Source of the DNA: Magnetospirillum sp.
GTDB lineage: Bacteria > Pseudomonadota > Alphaproteobacteria > Rhodospirillales > Magnetospirillaceae
Assembly: GCA_016195125.1 (NCBI GenBank)
Contig: JACQAD010000277.1
Location: forward strand, 1 to 33,932
Direction of reading: 5' to 3'
Length of the DNA: 33,932 nucleotides
Under the pieces are notes generated by a model, which was not told the origin of the DNA, did no database searches, and saw only the letters and a program-made list of their open reading frames with translations. The position numbers and the translations under genes were made by a program. Positions 1 to 12,000 of this stretch are shown here, piece by piece. The stretch's first letter is position 1. Each line of letters opens with the position of its first letter.

Positions 1-3000
1 AGGCGGCCGATCCGTCGCTGGACGGCGGCAAGACCGAGGTGGTGTTCGTCGATACCAGCATTGCCGATTACCAACATCTAGTGGCGGCGGTGAAGACGGG
101 CATCGAGGTCGAGCTTATTGATGGCAATCAGGACGGTTTGGTGCAGATGGCGGCGTGGGCTGGCAGCCATTCCGGCTATGACAGCATCAGCCTGCTGTCG
201 CACGGATCCGAGGGAACGGTGCGGGCCGGCAGCTTCGTTATCGATGATTACAACATATCTGTTCCGGAAATCCGGGCACGACTGGCGCAGGTCGGCGCGG
301 CGCTGAAACCTGGTGGCGACCTGTTGCTATACGGCTGCAATGTGGCCGAGGGCGCCGACGGACAGCAGTTCGTCAACGATTTGGCTGCTGTCACCGGCCG
401 TACCGTTGCCGCTTCCAGCCATGTTGTCGGTTCCGACGGCACCTGGACCCTGGACGATACCACCGGCACCGTCACCGCCACCCTGTTCAAGGATTCAGGA
501 TTCAAGGGGGATCTGGCCGATAGCCAATATGTGCTCAACGAAGGCACCGTTGTCGCAGGCGCTATCCTGCAAGACACCTATAACGGCGCCCCATTTTCCG
601 ACGAGGATGTCAGCGGTCTGCCGACGGGCTACACCTTCGGCTACATCAATTCTGCCAACCACCAGTTTTATGCCCTGAGCTCAGGTGTTTTCGTCAATCG
701 TGGCGCCGTGATCGCTCTTCAGACCTCGACCACCTGCTACAACGGCTACCACGAGTTCACGGTTCATATCTCGGCGGCGAATACGGGGACTGTGTCGGTC
801 GACATCGTCTACGGTATCATCATGACCGGCGGTTTTACGCCGACTCTGTCCAACCCGACCATTGCCGCCAACGGGCTGAAGACCTCGACCAGCGTGGTGA
901 TCGATGGCTCGTCCAGCAGTACCGATGCCGGTGCCACCATCACGGTCTATGACAACGGATCATCCATCGGCACCACCACCGCCGACAGCAGCGGCAATTG
1001 GAGTTATACCGCCAACCTGGCGGCGGGCTCCCATCCCATCACCGCCAAGGCGACGGAAACCGGCTACAACGCTTCCGGCCTTTCCAATACCGCCAACATC
1101 ATCGTCGATACCGGGCCGACCTTCACCAATGCCAATTCGGTAACGGTCAATAATTCCTCGCCCTTCGCCCTGACGGCCACCGTCACCGATCCGGCTTCGG
1201 CCAGCATCACCTACAGCGTCTCGACCGCGGCCGGACACGGCACCGCCGGCATCAATTCCAGCAGCGGCGTCATTTCCTATACGCCCACCGGCGGATACCT
1301 GGGCTACGACACCTTCGTCATCAGGGCGGTGGACGGCTATAATGTCGCCTCGACCCAGACCATCACCGTACTGAACGACAATCCGCCGACCCTGACCACC
1401 ACCAGTTCCAGCCCGATGTACATCGTCGGCAACGCGCCGGTGGTGGTGGACAGCGGCATCACTCTCAACGACGCCGATACGCCCAGCAGCATCGCCGCCT
1501 TTGGCGGCGGCAGCCTGCGCGCCCATTTGTCCAACAGCGATACCGCCAACGACAGCCTGTCGGTGGTGGCGCAGACCCTGGCCAACAGCCACGTCATCGC
1601 GGTCACCGGCAACACCATCACTGACAACGGAACCACAATCGGCACATTCACCGGCGGCAGCAACGGGACCGATCTGGTCGTCACCTTCGCCAGCGGGGTG
1701 ACCAGCACCCAAGCCACCGATATCGCCCGCGCTATCGAGTTCAGCGGCGGTAACACCAGCAGCACGGCGCTTCGCACCATCACCTTTACCGCCAGCGATG
1801 GCCTGGGAGTGTCCGCCAACGGCTCGGACACCGCTCGCGCTCTTCTGGGGCCGACCATTCTGAGTGCGACCTACGATCCGGCAACGGGCAACCTGGTCCT
1901 GAACGGTGGCGATTTCACCACCAGCACCGGGGATTACACCTTGTCGGGCCTGACCCTGTCAGGCGAAGGCAGCGGCACCTACACATTGGGCAACGGTGAT
2001 GCCATCACCGGCACCCCGACCTCCACCAGCGTCACCATCCACATCGCCAGTGCCAACCAAGCCTCCGTGGACGCCCTGTTCGACAGGAACGGCACCACCG
2101 CGCTCACCAACGGCCATGCGTTCAACATCAACGCGGCGCTGAACTGGGACCAGCACGGCACCACCCACGCCCCGGCGGTGGCGACCAACGGAGTGACGGT
2201 GACCAGCAGCGGCACGCCGACGCTGGGCAATGCCAACAGTCCGGCGCCGGGGCTGGCTTCGACCGATACCACCACGGTATTGACCCTGGAAAGCGGCTCC
2301 GTCCTGGTGGCCGACGCCCCCGATCTGTCCGGGGCCGGCATGTGGAACGGCGGGACTCTGTCGGTGGCCATGGCCGCCACCAACCGTGACAGCGCTCATG
2401 ATCAGCTGAGCATCGCCGCCAGCGGCGGCATCACCGTGTTCGGTTCAGTGGTGTCCTACAACGGCAATGCCTTCGCCACCCTTCAAGGCACCGCCACCGG
2501 CACCAGCCTGCAATTCACCCTGAGCGGCGCGGCTGCCAATGATGCCGCCATCGCCGCCTTGGCAAAGGCGATCCGTTACCAGGAAACCGGCACCACCACC
2601 GGCGGCGACCGCACCATCAACTTCACCGTCACCGATGCCTATGGCCGCAGCAGCGCGCCCCTGGCCGCCGTGGCACACGTCTATACGCCGCCAGCAATCA
2701 CGGGCGTCGCCTACGATGCCAATACCGGCCTCCTGAGCATTACCGGCACCAACCTGACCCTGAACCCCACCGATTTCACCCTGTCCAAGCTGACCATCAC
2801 CGGCGAGGGCAGTGGGTCGTACACGCTGAATAATGCCGATTCCATCAACAGCACCAGCACCACCCAGCTGGTGATTCAGATCGATCCGGCCAATCAGCCG
2901 ACCCTGGACGCCATCCTGGACAAGCAGGGCACTACGGCGGCAATCAACACCACCCACACCTTCAATCTGGCGCTGGCGGCCGGCTGGGATGCCAACGTCA

Positions 3001-6000
3001 TCGTCACCGAGGCTGTCTCGGCCACCAACACCGTCACCGTCAGTTCTTCCGCCACCCCGACACTGACCACCACCGGCGCCACCACCATCTATGACACCAA
3101 TGTGGGCAGTAATCCCGGCACGGTGATCACCACCTCGGTCACCGCCACCGACATGGCGCTGGTGACGGCGTGGAATACCGGCAACCTGACCGCCAGCGTC
3201 GCCGCCGCCAGCGGGGGCGTCTATGATTCCAACGCCGATCAGCTGACCATCGCCGTCACCGGCGGCATCACCACCTCGGGCGCCACCGCTGGCTCGACGG
3301 TCTCTTATAACGGCACCGTCATCGGCACCATCAAGAGCGGCGCCACCGGCATTCCCGGCCAAAACCTGACCATCACCCTGAACGCCAGCGCCACCAGCAC
3401 CGCCATCGGCGCCCTGGTCAACGCCATCCAGTTCAGCGATTCCACCGCCACCTCGACCGGCAACCGCGCCGTATCGTTCAGGGTCACCGACGCCTACGGC
3501 GCCACCAGCGCCGCGCTTTCCAATACCGTCTCGGTGGTTCCGGCCCCGGCCATCACCAGCACCGGCGCCATCGCCGGGGGGTGGAGCCCGCTGGCCGCCC
3601 TGCCCAGCGGCACCGCCCTGGGCGATGAATTCTTCCGGGTGGTACCCGGCCAGAACGGCGCCCTGTACGCCGCCTATAACGATGCCGGCAACCTGGGGCA
3701 CGTCTACAAGTATGCCAACGGGGCGTGGACCCAGTTGGGCGCCACCTTCTCGTTCCAGATCACCGATCTCGAGGTCGCCCCCACCGGCGCGGCCGATGCG
3801 GGAACGCCCTATGTCATGAGCGCGGTCGGGGTCAATCCGACGGTCTATGTCGACAAATACAACGCGACGACCTCGACCTGGGCAAACGCGCTGATCGGGA
3901 CGAGTTCCTTCAGCCCGCTTTCAGTCGTGGGAAACTCTTGCACGATCACCAATTTTGCCATCGACACAAGTAGTAAGTTATATTTTGGAGGAACATATGT
4001 ATCAGGATCTAGTTGGAGCGTAGTTGCATATGAATATTCAGCTTACCGGTCAGGATACTATATCTTATCTTCTAGCGCCGGCTTTCTCTGGGGGCTGCAG
4101 AGCTGGGCGGTAATGGGCAAGGGTGATGGCCTTATCACTTATTACGGGGCAATTGGACAGGTTGCTCAACAAGCGGCCGTTAATATGGGTGGCTATCCAA
4201 CCAGTTATTTTTATGGAACCGCGCGCGTCAACTCCGACGCCGGCAGCATTCCGAACCTGAACATGCCGGATCAAGACCCCAGCGTCACTCTGTCCGGGGG
4301 CGGCTCGAACTACTCGGGCATTGCATCCGCCAACGGCCAATACGTGTTTTACGCCAGCAATTACGGCAGTGCCGGCGAGACATCGACGGTTACGGACGAG
4401 GGCACCGGCACCAGTATCTCGGGGCCGCCGGTGGCCTCGGGCGGTATTCCGGTGGGCATCACGGTGACGCCAAGCGGCACCCTCTATGCCGCCGTCGCCT
4501 ATAATTCCAGTTCGGAATCCATCCAGATCTATCGATACACCGGCAGTTCCTGGGTGGCCTACGGGACGGCGGTGAGCCTGGCCGCCAACACCTGGTCGGA
4601 CCTGATCAGCGACACCAACGGCAATATCAGTCTGGCCACGGTGGGATCGGGCAGCGGCAGCGCGCCCTACACCGCCCAGGTCTATCACTACGCGGCGCCG
4701 GGGGTGTTCTACGACCCCTACACCGCCAACCTGACCATCACCGGCACCAACTTCACCACCAACACCACCAACACCGCCGACTACACCTTGTCCAAGATGA
4801 CCATCAGCGGCGAGGGTGGGGTGTCGGCCTATACCCTGGGCAACGGCGATGCCATCACCAGCCTCAGCTCCACCCAGATCGTCATCCATATCGCCAGCGC
4901 CAACCAGGCGTCGGTGGACGCGCTGCTGGACGCCAAGGGCGCCAACGCGGCGGTGACCACCGGCAATTACTTCAACCTCTCGGCGGCGCAAGGCTGGGAC
5001 ACCAGCGGCGGCATCATCGCCCCGGCCGAGACCATTAACACCATCAACGTAACCAGCACCGGCACTCCGACCCTGACCAATTCCAACCCCATCGCGCCGG
5101 TCGAGGTCTATAACGCACCAACGCCGAAGGTGGTGGACAGCAGCACCATCACGGTCACCGACCAGCCGGACTTCTCGGGCAACGGGGTGTGGGCCAGCGG
5201 CAGCCTGACCGCCAGCATCACCGCCGGCCAGGACACCAGCCACGACGAATTACTGGTCGGTAATGTGGGCGCGATCACCAATTCCGGCGGCACCATTTCG
5301 TACAACGGCAACCTCATCGGCACGGTGGACGGCACCGCCAACGGCACGCCCAGCCATGCGCTGACCATCAACTTCGCTCACAATTCCTATATCACCGACG
5401 CGGCGATCCAGGCACTGGTCAACGCCATCCAGTTCACCGACACCGGCACCACCACCACCGGCGACCGCACCATCAGCATCGTCGCCACCGACGCCTACAG
5501 TCGAGCCACCACCGCCGTGACCGACACCGTGCACGTGGTGACGGGGCCGACCATTTCGGGCGCCACCTACGATCCTTATACCGGGATACTGACCATCCAG
5601 GGCGGCGCCTTCGTCGGCGGTACCGCCAACGTCACCCTTTCCAGCCTGGGCATCACCGGCGAGGCGGCGGGCGGCACTTTCACCCTGTCGGGAGCCAACG
5701 CCACGGTGACCAACGTCACCTCCTCGGCGGTAACCATCCAGATCAGCCCGGCCACCCAGCAGACGCTGAACGCCATCCTGGACAGGAACGGCCTGTCTGC
5801 CGTCACCAGCGGCACATTCAACCTGAATGCCGGGGTGGCATGGGATTCGTTCGGCGGCGTCAACGCGCCTGCCGCTGCCACCAACGTCATCTCGGTGACC
5901 AGCAGCGGCACGCCGTCCTTCACCCACACCCTCACCACCACCACCGACACCAACTTCCAGAGCAGCCTGGACACGGTGGACAGCAGCACCGTCACCGTCA

Positions 6001-9000
6001 ACGACGTCAATTCCGGCGCCAGCGCCTATTTTGCCTCCAGCCTGGGGGCGTGGACCAACGGCAATCTGACCGTGTCGATCAGCGGCGCCAGCGCCGATAC
6101 GGCCCATGACCAGTTGAGCATCGGCGCCATCGGGCTGATCACTACCTCGGGCGCCACTGCCGGTTCGACAGTGTCCTATAACGGCCACCAGATCGGTACC
6201 ATCGCCACCGGGGCGGCCGGCACCCCCGGCCAGATGCTGACCATCAAGCTCTCCGGCCAGTACGCCACCAACGCGGCGGTGCAGGCCCTGGTCAACGCCA
6301 TCCAGTTCAGCGACAGCGGCACCACCAACAGCCTCGGCAACCGTACCGTCACCTTCACAGCCACCGATGCCTACGGCAAGAGCGCCTCGGTCACCGATAC
6401 GGTCACGGTGGTGGGGGTTCCGGCCATCAGCGGTGCCAGCTACGATCCCTTTACCGGCATCCTGACGATCACCGGCACCAACTTCACCACGGTGGCCGGT
6501 AATTACACCCTGGCCAACCTGACCCTGTCGGGCGAGGGCAGCAGCACCTACAGCCTGGGCAATGGTGACGCCGTCACCGGCACGCCCACCGCCACCAGCG
6601 TTCAGATCCAGATCGCCAGTGCCAACCAATCGGCGGTGGATGCCCTGTTCGACAAGAGCGGCACCACGGCGCTGGTCTCCACCACTCACAATTTCAACGT
6701 CGCCGCCTTGGCCGGCTGGGACGCCAACGGCTCGGTCTCGGCCTTCGCCCAGGCGACCAACACGGTAAGCGTGGCCAGCACCGGCACGCCGACGCTGACC
6801 AACAACAGCCCCACCATCGCGTCCGGCACCACCATCGGCAGCACGGCGCAATTCATCGACACCAGCACCATCACCGTCACCGACGCTCCCGACCTGTCGG
6901 GCAGCGGCATGTGGGCGGGCGGCAACCTGACGGTGGCGTTCGGCGCCACCAACCGCGACACCGCCCACGACATGCTGAGCGTCGGGACCGGCGGCGGCAT
7001 CACCGTTTCCGGCAGTAATGTCTCCTATAACGGCACCGTGATCGGGACACTGCAGACCGGGGCCACTGGTGCCCCCAACCAGAACCTGACCATCAAGTTC
7101 AGCGGGGCGGCCGTCAATGACGCCGCAATCGCCGCGCTGGTCAACGCCATTCAGTTCAGTGACACCGCGACCACCACCGCCGGCACCCGCAAGCTGACCT
7201 TCACTCTGACCGACGCCTACGGGCGCAGCAGCTCCGGTCTGGCCGAGAAGGTCTATGTGACGCCGGACACGCCGCCTGCTTACGTCAACGGCAACGGCAC
7301 CCAGACCGTCAATACCGGCCGCGACACGGCGGTGACCATTTCCTCCGCCACCCTGTCGGTCAGCGATACCGATGCCAATCAGAACGAGACCTGGTCGGCC
7401 AGCGTCGCGCCCTCGCACGGCACGCTGTCCTTCTCCATGACCAATGCCGGTTCGGGCAGCACCAGCATCGCCGGGCCGGTAGTCACCTATACGCCGGCTG
7501 GCGGCTATGTGGGCAGCGATACCTTCACCATCCAGGTCAGCGACGGCCAGGGCGGCGTGGTCGCCAAGATGTTCAACGTCAACGTCATCGCCCCGGTGAT
7601 CCAGAGCATCGTGCGGGTCGGATCGGCCGCGCCGACCAAGGCGACCACCGATTCCTTCACCGTCACCTTCAACGAGACGATCAGCGGTCTCTCCGCCGCC
7701 AATTTCAGCCTGGGCACCACCGGTTCGGTGACCGGCACCATCGGCACGCCCACCAGCAGCGATGGCGGCAAGACCTGGAGTGTGGCGGTGACCGGCGTCA
7801 GCGGCACCGGCACCCTGGGCCTCAACCTGCTCAGCAATCTGACGTCCATCACCGACAGCTACAGCCTGTCGCCCAGCAGCGGCTATACCGATACCGCCAG
7901 CCTTTACACCATCGACAACACCGCGCCGGTGGTCACCGGCGTCACCTTGAATGCCGCCGCCTACAAGGTCGGCGATACGGTGACCGCCACCATCACCACC
8001 GATGCCTATGACGGCAACGGCGCCTATGCCTTAAGCGCCGGCACTATCGACGGCGCGACCTTGGCGGGGTGGACCTACAACACCGGCACCCATTCGGGCA
8101 CCGCCACCTTCACCGTGACCACGGCGCTGACCGACGTGCTGAGCGGCTTGGTGCCGCTCAGTGTCCAGGTGGCCGACGTGGCGGGCAATGTAAGCACCGC
8201 CTATACGACCGGCGTGGCCGGAACGATCATCGACAGCCATGCCCCGAGCGCGGTCGCTTTGTCCAACACAGTGGCGCCGCTGGCGGCCAATGGCGTGGTC
8301 GGAACTCTGACCTCCACCGATGCCAGCACGGGGGCGGAAAGCTTCACCTATGCCATCACCGGCGGAGCGGACGCGGCGAAGTTCCAGGTGGTCGGCAACA
8401 CCCTGCAGGTGGCCAACGCCACCACGCTGGTCGGCAATACCAGCTACACCGTCACCGTGCGGTCCACCGATCTTGGCGGCAACAGCGTCACCCAGACGCT
8501 GACCCTGACCGGCGCCAGGGGGCCGACCGCCTCGGCCGGCGGCACACTGACCTACAACGAGCGGTCGGCGGCGGCGGTGATCGATACGGGCGTCACTCTG
8601 GTCAACGCCACCGGGGCGGCCAATATGACCGGCGCCACAATCTCCATTTCATCAGGCTTCGTGGCCGGCGACGTGCTGGCCTTCACCAGCCAGAACAACA
8701 TCACCGGCAGCTATAATTCCGGCACCGGCGTGCTCATCCTCTCCGGCGCCGATTCCTTCGCCAACTATCAGGCGGCGCTGCGCTCGGTGACCTTCGCGGC
8801 GCCCTCGCTCTACGAGACGGCGACCACGCCCCGCACAATCACCTGGGCGGGGACCGACACCAACGGCACCGGCGGCACCGCCACCAGCACGGTGAGCGTG
8901 GTCTATGTCAATGCGTCGCCGACCCTGTCGCTGACCGGCACCGCCAATGCCAGCATCAACACGGCGGCAGGGGCCAGCGGCGGCACGGCCCTGTTCACCG

Positions 9001-12000
9001 GCGCCAATGCCTCGACCCTGGAAGCGGGCCAGAGCATTACCGGGCTCACCCTGGCGGTGAGCGGCCTGGCGGATGTGGGGGCCGAGCAGTTGCGCATCGG
9101 CGGCACCTGGGTCTCCCTGACCTCGGGGGCCAGCGGCACGGCCGGCGGCATCGCCTACACGGTCGGAACCATCACCGGCGGCGCCACCACGGTAACGCTG
9201 AGCAAGAGCGATACGGCCGCCAACTGGAACACCACCATCACCGGCCTGTCTTACAAGGATACCGCCGCCGGCTCATCCTCGGTGGGGGCGCGCAGCTTCA
9301 CCCTGACCAAGATCTCGGATAGCGGCGGCACCGGCGCGGGCGGCAGCCCCGACACCACGCTGAGCAATCAGGCCATTGTCACCCTGTCGGCCAACGACAC
9401 CCCGGTGATCACGGTTCCGGGCGGCCAGACCATCAACAATGCCGGGGCCAACGCCATCACCGGTGTCAGCGTCTCGGACACCATCGTTGGGGGGGCGGTG
9501 ACCGCCACGGTAAGCGCCGGTCACGGCACGCTGGGCTTCACCGGCGCCGGGATCACCGGCAACAATTCGGCGTCGGTGACCATTTCGGCGGCCAGCGTCA
9601 GCGCGCTCAACACCATCCTGGGGACGCTCAATTACACCACCAGCCTGACCACCTCGGGAGCCGATTCCATCACCGTGTCGGTCAACGATAATGGCGGCAG
9701 CTATATCGGCGGCGCCAAGAGCGCGTCCGGCACCATCGCGGTCAGCGTCACCAACGGCACCCCAGTGGTGAACGCGCCGTCCAGCGTCACCGATACCCTG
9801 AGCGGCCAGTATGCCGTCACCGGCATCAGTGTGGCCGAGGCCTTGTCGGGTCCGTCCATGACCGCCACGCTGAGCGACAGCCGCGGCAATCTGCATGTCA
9901 CCGCCGGTGGCGCCACGGTCGGCGGCAACGACAGCGCCAGCGTCACCATCACCGGCACCCTGGCACAGCTGAACACGGCGCTGGCCAGCCTTAAATACAC
10001 CACCACCCTGACCGATACCGGCGCCGACGTCATTTCCATCAGCGTCAACGACAATGGCAAGAACGCCAGCGGCGCGGTCAACGTCACGGTGACCGGAAAT
10101 GACACCCCGGTGCTGGCGTTGGCCACCACCCAGAGCTTCCATGACACCAATTACCATGGCCTCACCGGAGTGGCGGTGACCGACACGCTGGGCGGTGCCA
10201 GCGTCACCGCCACCCTGGCGGCTACCAGCGGCAATCTGCGGGTGACGGCGGGCAGCGGCGTCACAGTCACCGGCAACGGCACCGGCAATGTGAGTATCTC
10301 CGGCTCGCAAGGTTCGGTGAACGCGGCGCTGGGGACGCTGCAATACGCCACGACGGCCACCAGTACCGCCAACGACACCATCACGGTGAGTTACAACGAC
10401 AATGGTGGCAATCTGGTGGGTGGGGCCAAGAGCGCGTCCGGCACCATCGCGGTCAGCCTGATCGGCAACCAGCCGGCAACCATCACCACTCCGGCGTCGC
10501 AGAGCTATACCGACGCGGTGCAGCACGCCATTTCCGGCCTGGCCCTGGCCGATACCTACAGCAATTCCAGCGTCACCGCGACGGTCAGCGACCTGCACGG
10601 TAATCTGAACTTTACCGCCAGCGGCAGCGCCAGCATCGGCGGCAACGACAGCGGCAGCGTCACCATCACCGGCAGCCTTGCGGATGTCAGCAGCACGCTG
10701 AACAGCCTCAAATACACCACCACGGCGACAGGGACGACCAGCGACACCATCAGCCTGTCGATCAATGACAACGGCGCCACCGCCAACCTGATCGGCGGCG
10801 ACAAGACGGCATCCACCAGCATTGCCGTCTCGCTGACCGGGAACGACATTCCGGTGGTGACGGCGCCGGCGTTGCAGAGCTTCACCGATACGAACCAGCA
10901 CGCCATTTCCGGCGCTGCGGTGGCCGATACCCTGTCGGCCGCCTCGGTAACCGCCACGGTGGCGGCGCAATCGGGTAACCTCAACTTCACTGCCAGCGGC
11001 GCGGCCGGTATTGGCAGCAACAACAGCGGCAGCGTCACCATCACCGGCACCCTGGCCGACGTCAACGCCACGCTCGCCAGCCTGAAATACACCACCACCG
11101 CCACCGGCACCGCCGGCGACACCGTGACGGTTTCGGTCAATGACAACAACACCAACGGCATCGGCGGCGCCAAGACCGGAAGCAACAGCTTCCAGATCAA
11201 CCTGACCGGCAACGACGCGCCGGTGGTCACGGTCCCCGGCACCCAGGATATCTCTGACCTCACCGCTCATGCCCTGTCCGGCATCAGCCTCAGCGACACC
11301 TATAGCGGTGCCACGGTCACCGCCACCGTTTCAGCAAGCGTGGGGACGCTGACCGGGACCGGCTTCACGGGAAGCGGCACCGGGTCGATGACCATCACCG
11401 GCACCCAGGCCAATGTGAATGCCGCGTTGGCCACCGTGCAATACACGGCCGCCGATGATGGTTCGGGTGGCGCTTCCGCCGACGTGGTCACCGTCCAGGT
11501 CAACGACAACAACACGAGCGGAGTGGGCGGCGCCAAGACCACCAGCCGCACGGTGGCGATCACCCTGATCAATAACGACACGCCGTCCATTGCGGTACCG
11601 GCCCAGCAGACCATCAACGATACGACGACCCATGCCATTTCCGGCATTTCGGTGACCGACAGCCTGGACGGCACCAGCTACGTCGCCACCGTGTCCGACA
11701 CGGCGGGCATCCTCACCATGACCACCGGCAGCGGCGGGGCCACCATCAGCGGCTCGGGCAGCACCAGCGTCACCGCTTCGGGCAGTACGCTGGCGGATGT
11801 GAATTCGGCCCTTGCCACCCTGACCTATGCCACCACCGCCACCAGCACCGGCGGCGAGACCATTACGGTCTCCATCAATGACAACGGCAGCACCAAGGCC
11901 CGCATCACCGGCGACAAGACCGGCACCACCACCCTGGATGTGGCGCTGATCGGCAATGACACGCCGGTCCTGACCATGCCGGCCACTCAGACGGTCACCA

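Noticed and set aside
5250-7418. 722-aa minus-strand ORF antisense to the adhesin repeats (and similar ones at 2445-3701, 4065-5243, 9273-11270, 11331-12554)
   Set aside because: Low-complexity Gly/Asp/Arg/Val/Ala composition mirroring the GC-rich repetitive codons of the real plus-strand gene; no recognisable domains.
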